Assembly (NCBI GenBank): GCA_003695135.1
Contig: RFIR01000227.1
Coordinates: 1-17,426, forward strand
DNA: 17,426 bases
Direction: 5' to 3'
Source of the DNA: Alphaproteobacteria bacterium
Lineage (GTDB): Bacteria > Pseudomonadota > Alphaproteobacteria > Rhodobacterales > Rhodobacteraceae
Below, one piece after another: positions 7,395 through 16,003 of the stretch; the stretch's first letter is position 1, and every line of letters starts with the position of its first letter. The notes under the pieces were generated by a model, which was not told the origin of the DNA, did no database searches, and saw only the letters and a program-made list of their open reading frames with translations. The position numbers were made by a program, and so were the translations under genes.

Positions 7395-10300
7395 TCCGAT
7401 CCTCTCGGCGCGTTCGGTGACGCGCTGAACGATATCCTCTTCGATGGTCTCGGTCGCTTCCCCGAGATGCTTCTCCACGATCCGGTCGCCCTCGACCACA
7501 CCGGTGACCATGCCACCCTTGCCGCGCAGCTGCGCGACGATCCGCTGCGACAGCTGCACCAGCGTCATGCCGTCGCCCACCGACAGGATCGGGATGGTCA
7601 CCCCCATCGATTCCTCGGCGGCGAGCTTGAGGTCCATCGCCATCAGCGAATCGAAGCCGAGCTCGGTCAGCGGCTGGTACGGGTCGATGTCGGTGACCGG
7701 CTGGCGCAGGATGCGTGCGGTCTCGACGGTCAGCGCCTCGGCGATCTTCTGCGCCGCCGCGGCATCGTCGAGCCCCTCGATCATGGCCAGCAGATCGGCC
7801 ACCCCCTCGCCCATCCCGCCGCTCTCCTCCATGTCGATCCGCGCGAAGAGCGGGGTGGAGAGCAGGCGCAGATCCGCCGCCAGCGCCCGCCAGCGCATCG
7901 GCGCGACGGTCACCGCCGCCTCTTCCGGCGGGCTGGCCAACAGGCGGCCCAGCGCCTCCAGCGCCTCCTCGGCCGAAAGCAGCCGCGCGCCCAGCCGCCG
8001 GGCCAGCCGGTCGCGGGTCTCGGTGTCGCGGCTCAGATAGCCGCTGTCGCCGATCGGCCCCCAGCCGATGGCCAGCCCCGGCAGCCCGGCCTCGCGCCGG
8101 CGCGCGGCAAGGCTTTCCAGCGCGGTGTTGGCGGCGACATAGGCCAGCTGGCCGGGGTTGCCGAACAGCGTGGTGACCGAGGAGTAGAGCACGAAGTGGT
8201 CGAGCTCCAGATCGCGGGTCAGCGCATCGAGATTCTCCGCACCCCGGATCTTGGGTGCCATCACCGCCCGGATGCGCCGCCGGTCGAGATCGGCGCTCAG
8301 CGCATCGTCGAGCACCATCGCGGCATGGACCACCCCGCGCAGCGGCAGGTCGCCGGCGACGATCTCGTGCAGCAGGGTTTCCAGCGCCGCGCGATCGGTG
8401 ACATCCACCGCGCGCAGCTGAAGCGCCACGCCGCTCGCACGCAGCGCCTCCAGCGCCTCCGCATCGACCTCATGCGGCGCGCCGGAGCGCGACACCAGCC
8501 ACAGCGCCTCGGCCCCCTGCGCGGCAAGCCAGCGCGCCGTGGCCAGGCCGAAGCCGCCCAGCCCGCCCGCGATCAGCCAGGCGCCGCGAATCGGCTTTGC
8601 CGCGCGCTCGGTCATCGGCTGCGGCCGGGCCGGCGGACGCACGATGATCTTGCCGATATGGCGCGACTGCTGCATCAGGCGGAAGGCGTCGACCACCTCG
8701 GCCCCTTCGAGGATCTGGCAGGGCGGCGGCGCATAGCTGCCATCGGCGAAGCCCTGCGCGATCTCGGCAAGCAGCGTCTCGGCGATGTCGCGCCGTTCTT
8801 TCAGGAGCAGATCCGCATCGACGCCGAAATAGCTCAGATTGCGCCGGAACGGGCGCAGGCCGAGCCGGGTGTTGGCATAGAAATCGCGCTTGCCGAGCTC
8901 GATGAAACGGCCGAAGGGCTTCAGGCAGGCCAGCGAGCGTTCCATCGCCTCGCCGGCCAGCGAGTTCAGCACCGCATCGACGCCGGCGCCGCCCGTCGCC
9001 TCCATCACCTGATCGGCGAATTGCAGCGAGCGGCTGTCGAACACCGCCTCGGCGCCGAGATGCTCCAGCAGCCGCCGCTTGCCCGGCGTGCCGGCGGTGG
9101 CGAAGACCCGCGCCCCCAGACGGCGGGCGATCTGCAGCGCGGCAAGGCCGACCCCGCCGGCGCCGCCATGCACCAGCAGCGTCTCGCCCGCCCGCAGCCC
9201 GGCCAGATGGCAGAGCGCGTATTGGGCGGTAACGAAGATGGTCGGAATCGCCGCGGCGGTATCGAGCGAGGTCCCGGCCGGCAGCCGCGCCACCGCCTCG
9301 GCGGACACCGTGACATGGGTGGCAAAGCAGGCCGGGGCGAAGGCGATCACCTCGTCGCCGCGGCGGAAACCGCTGCCGCGTCCGGCACGGATGACGATGC
9401 CGGAACATTCCATGCCGAGCGTCGCGCCCGCGAACCCGTCCTGCAGCGCCTCCTCGGGCAGAAGCCCCTGCGCCCACATCAGATCGCGGAAGTTCAGGCC
9501 GGTGGCGCGCACCTCGATCTCCACCTCTCCCGGGCCCGGCGCGCGGCGTTCGACGCGCCGCCAGTCCAGCGTGTCGAGCACCGACTGATGGCCGATGTCC
9601 AGCCGCAGCGCCTCTCCCGTCTGCCTCTCGCGGTCGGGCAGCGCGGCCGGCTCGATGCGCGGGGCGAGGAAGCCGGAGGCATCGCAGGCGATCTCGGTCT
9701 CGGGCGTCTCGGCGAGGATCAGCGAGCACAGCTCCTCGGCCAGCGTCTCCGGTGCGGTCTCCGGCGCGAAATCGACGGTGTGAAAGCGCACGGCGGGGTA
9801 TTCGTTGACCGCGACCCGCACCGCACCCCAGCTTGCCGCGTCGCAGGGATTGCGGGCGCCCCCGGCCCCGTTCGCCGCCGGGCGTCCGCCGCTGGTCACC
9901 ACCCACACCCGGTCGGGCCGCTCGTGCATGGCGAGAATGTCGCGCAGCGTCTCGATGCGCAGCTCGGCGGTGTCGAGCGGATCTGAGTCCAGCTGCGGCA
10001 GATGCGCGAGATGGATCACCTCGCCGACATCGCCCTGCAGATCGAGCGTGTCGCCGGCAAGGCATTGCCTGACCTCGATCCCGGCCGCCGACAGAGAGGC
10101 CTCGACCAGCGAGGCCAGATGCAGGCTCGGCTTGCGGCGATCAGCCAGCACCAGCAGCGCCTGACGCTGTTCGCGCTCGCCGGTATCGGGCAGGCTGGCG
10201 CGCACCGCCTGCTGGCGCGGTCGCGCGGTCAGGATGCTGGCCTCGACCGCCGCGGTGGCGAGCGGCTGGACGGTGATGTTGCGGAAGGCGGGCGCGAGCA

Positions 10301-13300
10301 GCTCCTCCAGCCCCTCGCGCAGGGCGGGCTGAAAGCGGTCCTCCGGCTCGTACAGGATGGCCTGCTGCAGATCGTGCAGCAGCGCCGGCGCGGTCTCGAC
10401 CGCGACCAGGATGCCCGACAGCGCCAGGCTGGCCGACAGCCGGTCGCGTTCGTCCTCCGAAAGCGTCTGGAGCGCGTTGACCGAAATCACCACGTCATGC
10501 GCGAACGGATCGAGCGCAGCGCCCGGTGGCACCACCCGGGTCTTGGGCCCGGCGGGCAGGGTCTGGCGCATCATCTCCACCTGCCGCTCCTCGGGGGCGG
10601 AGATGGTGATGCCGTCGACCCTGGGATGGGCCTCCAGCGCGGCCAGCAGCGTGGCCGGGACCCGGCCCAGCAGCAGCATGTTCAGCCGTTCGGTGCCGCT
10701 CCAGCTCGCCGCCAGATCCTCGGCGACACGCGCCATCAGCGGCCAGATCGCCCGCGACCCGGCGGACAGGTCGAGCCCGGCCGGCGGTGCGGCGTCCGGC
10801 GACGGCCCGTCGCGCAGGATCGACGGCAGCCCGGTCTCCAAAGCCATCAGCGCGACGACCTCGGCGGCCCGCTCCGGCGCGGTCTCCATCAGCGTCTCGA
10901 TGATCCGGTCGAGCTCGGGATAGCTGCAGGTCTCGGCAAGCGTGCCTCCGGCCTCGTCGGCGGTATAGAGCCCGTCCTCGGCCAGGGCTTCCAGCATCCG
11001 CCGCAGCTCGGGCAGGGCCGCGCGATCGACGCCTGCCGGCAGTTCCGCAATCCGCCCGGCCTCATCGGCCAGCGCCCGGCAGCTGTTCCAGGCGATGCGA
11101 CGGCAGGCCGCATCGATCAGCAGCGCACCGGCATCGGGCTCCGGCGCCTCGTCCGCCGCCACGCCCAGGGCCCGCAGCCGGGCATCCGGACCGTTCCAGG
11201 CCGAGGGCAGGACGACATGCCGGTCCGGCGCGCGCAGCCGCACGAGGCGCTGGCGCCAGACGGTGGTCTCGCGCTGGCCGCGACCGCGCAGCCGGGTGGC
11301 CTGCAGCCGCAGCCCCGTGGCCTCGACAACCGGCCTCGCCTCCCCGTCCAGCAGCAGCACCCGAATCTCGATCCCGCGCGCGGTGCGGCGGGTGATCTCG
11401 ACCCGCGCCTCGGCGGCATCGGCCCCCGCCGCGAACAGGCGCAGCCGGCCGATGCGCACCGGCAGGAACACGGTATCGGCAGCCAGACCGCGCTCCTCGG
11501 CAAAACGGATCAGGATCGGGAAGACCAGATGCAGCGCGGCATCGAGCTGGGCGGGGTTGAGCACGAAACGCGCGTCCCTCGGCCCCCCGGCCGCGTCGAT
11601 GGCGGCGGCGGCGGAACTCTCGTCATGCCGCACGGTGCCGGCCAGCCGGAATTGCGGGCCATAGGCCAGCCCCAGCCCCGCCAGCTGCGGGTAGAGCTCG
11701 GCCGCGCCGGTCTCGCGTGCCTGCTTCGGCGCTTCGGGAACCGGGGCGCTTTCGACCGGCGCCACGCGCAGGCTGCCGATGGCATGCAGTGCCCAGTCGC
11801 CGGTGGAAAGCCGCGGGCGGGCCTCGATGCGGATGCTTCCCGTCAGCGCGTCGCCGGTGACGCGCGTATCCGCGCCACCGTCAGCCTCCAGCACCAGCGG
11901 GCGCAGGATCTCGAAATCGGAAAGCTCCACCCGGTCAGCGCCCAGCATGCGCCGGCCGGCCGCCAGGGCCATTTCCACGAAGCCCGCCGCCGGAAACACG
12001 GCGGCCCCGTCCACGACGTGATCGGCCAGCCAGGGCAGGCTGCGGGTGTTGATGTCGCCCTGCCACATCGCGGTGCCCGGCACCGGCGCCCGTCCGATCA
12101 GCGGGTGAAAATCCTCGCTCGCCCACAGATCGATGGCGCCGGCCGAGGCGGGTGCGCGGTAGGGCGCATTGTCCCAGGGATAGGCCGGCAGGTCGGGCGC
12201 CGGGCTGACCCGCGGGCCGAAGAAGGTCTCGGTATCGAGATCGGCACCGGCGGCATGGGCGCGGGCCGCGATCTCGCGCGCCGACTGGTCGGCCAGCCGC
12301 CCCTGATCCATGCTCGGGATGCAGGTGCCACTGCACCCCATCGCCCGCAGCTTGTCCCGGACATAGTTCACCAGCACCGGGCGCGGCGAGATTTCCACGA
12401 AGCAGCGATAGCCGGCCTCGGTCAGCGCCTCGATCCCGTCCTCGAACCGCACCACGTCGCGGGCGTTGCGCCACCAGTAATCGGTATCGAGCGACTTGCC
12501 GTTGGCCAGCTGCCCGGTGGTCGAGGAGGCGAACAGGATCCCGCTCTCCTCCGGCTTCAGCCCCTTCAGATCCTCGATCATCCGCCGGCGCAGCGGTTCC
12601 ACCGCGGCGCTGTGATAGGGGATCTCGACATCGAGCATCACCCCGGCGATCCGGCGGTTGCGCTTGAGCCAGGCCAGCAGCGCCTTGATGCGGTCGGTGG
12701 CACCGGAGACGGTCACGCTGCGCGGGCTGTTTATCCCGGCAATCGACACGCCGGAGATGCCCGATTCGGCCAGGGCGCGCTCCAGTTCCGCCGCATCGGT
12801 CGAGATCGCCGCCATGCCGCCCTGGCCACGCAGCGTGTCCAGCGCCATGGAACGGGTGTGAACCAGCTGAACCCCGTCCGGCACCGAGATGATGCCGGCG
12901 GTGCAGGCGGCCGCGACCTCGCCCACCGAATGGCCGAGCACCGCGCCCGGCCGCAATCCTTGCGCGTCGAGCGCGGCCACCAGCGCCAGCTGCACGGCGA
13001 ACAGGATCGGCTGGGCAATGCGGGCCGAGCCGAGCCGGCTTTCCAGATCCTCCGCCTCGAGGAGTGCGGCGAGATCCTCGTCGCCCTGTTCTGCGAACAG
13101 CGCGGCGATCTCGTCGAAGCGCCGGCGGAAGGCGGGGTCCCCGGCATAAAGATGCCGGCCCATCCCGGCCCATTGCGAGCCGTTGCCGGAGAACAGGAAC
13201 GCGGTGCCCGCCCCGCCGGGCGTGCTGCGGCCCTCGAAGGCCTGCCGGCTGCGCTCGCCGGCGAGATAGCTGTCGAGCCCCGCGCCCAGCGTCTCGGCAT

Positions 13301-14798
13301 CCTCGCCCAGCACCACCAGCCGGTTCTGGAACGACTCGCGGCGCCAGACCGCGGCATTGGTCAGACGCGCCACCTCCTCGTCCGGCGCGCCTTCGAGCCG
13401 GTCGCGCCAGGCCTGCGCGAGCGCCTTGAGGCTTTGCGCGCTCGCCGCCGATATGGCCAGCGCACCCGGGCTGCGCACCGGCGCCGCGCTGCCGTCGGGC
13501 AGCGGATCGGGCTGGCGCAGCAGCGCATGGGCGTTGGCGCCGCCGAAGCCGAAGGAATTGACCCCGGCGAACCAGGGCGCCTGACGTGCCGGAACCGGTT
13601 GCGCTTCGGTCGCGACCGTCAGCTTCAGCGCCTCGAAATCGATATTCGGGTTGAGCTCGCTGACATGCAGCGAGGCCGGCAGCACACCGCGTTCCAGCGC
13701 CATCTGCGCCTTCATCAGCCCGACGAGGCCCGAGGCCGGTTCGAGATGTCCGAAATTGCTCTTGACCGATCCGATGGGCAGCGCGGTGGCGCGCGGCTTG
13801 CCGAAGACGGTGCCGATCGCATGGGCCTCGATCGGATCGCCGACCGGGGTGCCGGTGCCATGCGCCTCGATGAAGGCGAGATCGTCGGGGTCGATGTCGA
13901 ACCGCTCGCGCATGCGCGACAGAAGCTCGGTCTGCCGCTCGGCCGAGGGCAACGCCATGCCCACGGTACGGCCATCGGAATTGATGCCGGTGCCGGCCAG
14001 AATGCCGCGCACCCGGTCGCCATTGGCCCTCGCCGCCGCCATCCGGCGCAGCACAAAGACCACCGCGCCCTCCGACCGGACATAGCCGTTGGCCGAGGCG
14101 TCGAACGCCTTGCAGCGGCCGTCGCGGCTCAGCATGGTGGCGCGCGAGAAGCCGACGAACGGACCCGGCGCGATCAGCAGGTTCACCCCGCCGACGATCG
14201 CGGTGTCGATCTCGTCGCGCATCAGGTTGCGGCAGGCCTCGTGCAGCGCGTAGAGCGAGGAGGAGCAGGCCGTGTCCACCGTGTAGCTCGGCCCGTGCAG
14301 GTCGAGCAGGTAGGAGATGCGGTTGGAGATGATCGACAGCGTGTTGCCGGTCATGAACTGCGCATCGATACGGGCGATGTCGCCGAGAAACGAGGTGGAA
14401 TGATCCGAGCTTGCCGCGCCGATGAAGACCCCGGTCCGCTTGCCCTGCAGGTCCGAGGGGCGCAGGCCGGCATGCTCCAGCGCCTCCCAGACCACCTGCA
14501 GCAGGATTCGCTGCTGCGGGTCCATCTGTACCGCCTCGCGCGGCGAGAGGTTGAAGAAACCGGGATCGAAATCCCAGATGTTCTCCACCTGCCCGGCGGC
14601 GACGGTGTAGCTCTTGCCCAGCGCCGAAGGGTCGGGATCGTAGATGAAATCGGGCTCGAAGCGGTCGCGACCGATTTCCGTGATCACGCAGTCGCCGCGT
14701 TCGAGCACGCCCCAGAACGCATCGTGATTCGGCGCTTGCGGCAATCGGCATGCGTAACCGGTCACCGCAATTTCGTACTGACTCTCGGATTTGTTCAT
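7392..14798 (-). CDS. rkpA: Multidomain FAS-like type I polyketide synthase (RkpA-like)
   Basis: 2468 residues. The start is at 14798 (AGGGA 8 bases upstream); ATG 14804, two codons earlier, is possible. Domains in order: KS about 8-430 (C178 in DTACSSS, H313 in HGTGT, H351 in NFGH); AT about 533-830 (S624 in GHSVGE, R649, H729); DH about 898-1165 (H927-x3-G-x4-P, D1086-x3-H1090); a 1230-1530 region where a methyltransferase would sit but without a Gly-rich SAM motif; a KR-like structural part about 1545-1715 (ASWGAVRVAVNEYP); ER about 1735-2055 (HGGAGGVG 1877-1884); KR about 2072-2260 (GGLGGFG 2078, K2183, S2207, Y2220, N2224); ACP about 2345-2425 (S2384 in GFDSL). There is no thioesterase, and an acidic 43-residue tail follows the ACP. 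The order is that of animal FAS and highly reducing PKS. A fully reduced chain is expected; length is unknown. The AT lacks the standard HAFH or YASH signature (it has IPYH), so the extender is undecided. Length and neighbours fit S. meliloti RkpA (about 2500 aa), needed for K-antigen. Confidence 0.95.
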   Translation of the reverse strand: MNKSESQYEIAVTGYACRLPQAPNHDAFWGVLERGDCVITEIGRDRFEPDFIYDPDPSALGKSYTVAAGQVENIWDFDPGFFNLSPREAVQMDPQQRILLQVVWEALEHAGLRPSDLQGKRTGVFIGAASSDHSTSFLGDIARIDAQFMTGNTLSIISNRISYLLDLHGPSYTVDTACSSSLYALHEACRNLMRDEIDTAIVGGVNLLIAPGPFVGFSRATMLSRDGRCKAFDASANGYVRSEGAVVFVLRRMAAARANGDRVRGILAGTGINSDGRTVGMALPSAERQTELLSRMRERFDIDPDDLAFIEAHGTGTPVGDPIEAHAIGTVFGKPRATALPIGSVKSNFGHLEPASGLVGLMKAQMALERGVLPASLHVSELNPNIDFEALKLTVATEAQPVPARQAPWFAGVNSFGFGGANAHALLRQPDPLPDGSAAPVRSPGALAISAASAQSLKALAQAWRDRLEGAPDEEVARLTNAAVWRRESFQNRLVVLGEDAETLGAGLDSYLAGERSRQAFEGRSTPGGAGTAFLFSGNGSQWAGMGRHLYAGDPAFRRRFDEIAALFAEQGDEDLAALLEAEDLESRLGSARIAQPILFAVQLALVAALDAQGLRPGAVLGHSVGEVAAACTAGIISVPDGVQLVHTRSMALDTLRGQGGMAAISTDAAELERALAESGISGVSIAGINSPRSVTVSGATDRIKALLAWLKRNRRIAGVMLDVEIPYHSAAVEPLRRRMIEDLKGLKPEESGILFASSTTGQLANGKSLDTDYWWRNARDVVRFEDGIEALTEAGYRCFVEISPRPVLVNYVRDKLRAMGCSGTCIPSMDQGRLADQSAREIAARAHAAGADLDTETFFGPRVSPAPDLPAYPWDNAPYRAPASAGAIDLWASEDFHPLIGRAPVPGTAMWQGDINTRSLPWLADHVVDGAAVFPAAGFVEMALAAGRRMLGADRVELSDFEILRPLVLEADGGADTRVTGDALTGSIRIEARPRLSTGDWALHAIGSLRVAPVESAPVPEAPKQARETGAAELYPQLAGLGLAYGPQFRLAGTVRHDESSAAAAIDAAGGPRDARFVLNPAQLDAALHLVFPILIRFAEERGLAADTVFLPVRIGRLRLFAAGADAAEARVEITRRTARGIEIRVLLLDGEARPVVEATGLRLQATRLRGRGQRETTVWRQRLVRLRAPDRHVVLPSAWNGPDARLRALGVAADEAPEPDAGALLIDAACRRIAWNSCRALADEAGRIAELPAGVDRAALPELRRMLEALAEDGLYTADEAGGTLAETCSYPELDRIIETLMETAPERAAEVVALMALETGLPSILRDGPSPDAAPPAGLDLSAGSRAIWPLMARVAEDLAASWSGTERLNMLLLGRVPATLLAALEAHPRVDGITISAPEERQVEMMRQTLPAGPKTRVVPPGAALDPFAHDVVISVNALQTLSEDERDRLSASLALSGILVAVETAPALLHDLQQAILYEPEDRFQPALREGLEELLAPAFRNITVQPLATAAVEASILTARPRQQAVRASLPDTGEREQRQALLVLADRRKPSLHLASLVEASLSAAGIEVRQCLAGDTLDLQGDVGEVIHLAHLPQLDSDPLDTAELRIETLRDILAMHERPDRVWVVTSGGRPAANGAGGARNPCDAASWGAVRVAVNEYPAVRFHTVDFAPETAPETLAEELCSLILAETPETEIACDASGFLAPRIEPAALPDRERQTGEALRLDIGHQSVLDTLDWRRVERRAPGPGEVEIEVRATGLNFRDLMWAQGLLPEEALQDGFAGATLGMECSGIVIRAGRGSGFRRGDEVIAFAPACFATHVTVSAEAVARLPAGTSLDTAAAIPTIFVTAQYALCHLAGLRAGETLLVHGGAGGVGLAALQIARRLGARVFATAGTPGKRRLLEHLGAEAVFDSRSLQFADQVMEATGGAGVDAVLNSLAGEAMERSLACLKPFGRFIELGKRDFYANTRLGLRPFRRNLSYFGVDADLLLKERRDIAETLLAEIAQGFADGSYAPPPCQILEGAEVVDAFRLMQQSRHIGKIIVRPPARPQPMTERAAKPIRGAWLIAGGLGGFGLATARWLAAQGAEALWLVSRSGAPHEVDAEALEALRASGVALQLRAVDVTDRAALETLLHEIVAGDLPLRGVVHAAMVLDDALSADLDRRRIRAVMAPKIRGAENLDALTRDLELDHFVLYSSVTTLFGNPGQLAYVAANTALESLAARRREAGLPGLAIGWGPIGDSGYLSRDTETRDRLARRLGARLLSAEEALEALGRLLASPPEEAAVTVAPMRWRALAADLRLLSTPLFARIDMEESGGMGEGVADLLAMIEGLDDAAAAQKIAEALTVETARILRQPVTDIDPYQPLTELGFDSLMAMDLKLAAEESMGVTIPILSVGDGMTLVQLSQRIVAQLRGKGGMVTGVVEGDRIVEKHLGEATETIEEDIVQRVTERAERIG

Positions 14799-15081
14799 GC
14801 TCATTGTCCCTGCCCGACCTTCGTTGACTTCTTTGGATCGGGCTTGTTTCTTCGCGTCACTGGCAGTTGGCACGGACGAACCGTATTGCGCTGCCCCAAC
14901 TCAGGCGGTTCCGTCTGCCCTGCTCCCCAGCGCCAGCCACTTCACGCACGCCCCTCATGATGTTTCGCGACTGCACCTTGCGGTTGTGACAGGATTCTGT
15001 CTCCGACTCAAGCAAAGCCGTCCCCGACATAGGTCCGAACCGAACGGGTTGCGTCCGGGCCCGGGCTTCGGTTGGCCGGTG
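14799..15081. other. Intergenic region upstream of the synthase gene
   Basis: 283 bp between the SDR stop and the synthase start, both on the minus strand. No ORF with a ribosome site is present. A perfect small dyad, GACAG-GATT-CTGTC, is at 14988-15001 and could be an operator half-site pair or a hairpin. A 7-bp inverted pair (15038-15044 and 15067-15073) brackets a GGGCCCGGGC-rich stretch just after the SDR stop and could form a weak terminator-like structure without a T-tract. I found no -35/-10 pair good enough to call as the synthase promoter. Confidence 0.4.
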
Positions 15082-15918
15082 TCATTTCCCCTGCGGGTCG
15101 GCGTCGCGGAACAATTCGGGATCGGGCCGGATCTCGGCGGCCAGTCGCCGCTCGATCCGGTCCGACAGCCAGGCCGGCACGAACGGGTCGAGCCGGATCA
15201 GCAGCATCATCTGCCAGGGAAAGGCATATTCGGCCTTCCGCTTCCGGATTGCACGCGCAATCCGCCGCGCTGCCCTCGCCACATCCCATTCGAAGGGCTT
15301 GGGGCCCTGATAGCGCGCCGACATCTCGGTGGTAACGAAACCGGGGCAGATGACGGTGACCGCCACGCCATGGGCGCGCAGCCAGCCGCGCATGGCGATG
15401 CCCCAGCCCCGCACGCCGGCTTTCGACGCGCTGTAGGAGGGCTCGTCGCCCTGCGGACGCAGCCCGGCCAGCGAGGAGATCAGCACCACATGCCCGCGCC
15501 CGCGCGCCATCATTGCCGGCAGGAGCGGCTCGACGGTGTTGAAGACGCCGCAGAGATTGACCTCGACGATGCGGCGGGACTGGCCGGGCGGCTCCAGCCC
15601 GGTCGCGGGGTCGCGGCCCCCCGCAACCCCGGCATTGGCGATGACCAGATCGACGGGACGAGCCGCATCGAAGCCTCGCAGCACGCTTTCCATCCCCTCG
15701 CGATCGGTGACGGACATGGCGGCGGTGTCGGCCCCGGCGCCGCGGGCGCGCAGTGCCTCGGCGGTGGCCGCCAGCCGCCCGGCATCGCGCCCGATCAGCA
15801 GGAAATGCCGCCCCGGCCCGGCCAGCTCCGCGGCCAGCGCCGCGCCGATCCCCGCCGAGGCGCCGGTCAGGACGATGTTTCGTGCCGCATCGCCGGCGGG
15901 GGAGGGCGCGCTGGGCAT
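15082..15918 (-). CDS. rkpH: Short-chain dehydrogenase/reductase (RkpH-like)
   Basis: 278 residues, start at 15918 with GGAG 9 bases upstream. Classical SDR with a Rossmann fold: cofactor loop TGASAGIG (18-25), ANAG (94-97), N121, catalytic S149, Y162 and K166 in YSASK, and the CPGFVTTEM loop (191-199). R44 after the second strand (LIGRDAGRL) favours NADPH, which is typical of reductases. The C-terminal part (FPWQMMLLIRLDP...PAWLSDRI) is hydrophobic and may touch the membrane, as in 3-ketosphinganine-type reductases. The known rkpH product is a protein of this family. By context it may reduce the beta-keto group of the oxoamine synthase product (inference). It lies upstream of the synthase in the same direction and is divergent from the KpsS-like gene by 85 bp. 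Confidence 0.92.
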   Translation of the reverse strand: MPSAPSPAGDAARNIVLTGASAGIGAALAAELAGPGRHFLLIGRDAGRLAATAEALRARGAGADTAAMSVTDREGMESVLRGFDAARPVDLVIANAGVAGGRDPATGLEPPGQSRRIVEVNLCGVFNTVEPLLPAMMARGRGHVVLISSLAGLRPQGDEPSYSASKAGVRGWGIAMRGWLRAHGVAVTVICPGFVTTEMSARYQGPKPFEWDVARAARRIARAIRKRKAEYAFPWQMMLLIRLDPFVPAWLSDRIERRLAAEIRPDPELFRDADPQGK

Positions 15919-15940
15919 CCGGGCCTGCTCCGGGGTCTGG

Positions 15941-15969
15941 TTGACACGGTTGGGGTCGCTCTCTATCCA
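15941..15969 (+). promoter_or_regulatory. Sigma-70 promoter for the KpsS-like gene
   Basis: TTGACA (15941-15946, perfect consensus) is followed after exactly 17 bases by TATCCA (15964-15969). The predicted transcription start is near 15976, about 28 bases before the ATG at 16004. It sits inside the 85-bp divergent gap to the SDR gene, so regulation could be shared; no comparable promoter was seen on the minus strand. Confidence 0.7.
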
Positions 15970-16003
15970 CTGCCGCGCGCAAGTTGAAGCCCCGGCAGGG
16001 ACG

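Noticed and set aside
7347..9986. An 879-residue plus-strand open frame opposite the ER-KR-ACP part
   Set aside because: Antisense shadow with low-complexity Arg/Gln/His composition and no ribosome site.
14799..14873. 25-residue upstream extension of the synthase from a GTG at 14873
   Set aside because: No ribosome site there; AGGGA is correctly spaced for the ATG at 14798, and the KS domain begins just after it.
10002..14960. A 1652-residue plus-strand open frame opposite the synthase gene
   Set aside because: Arises from the high-GC codon bias of the minus-strand gene; composition is rich in Arg, Gln and His with no recognisable domain, while the minus strand encodes intact KS, AT and DH motifs.
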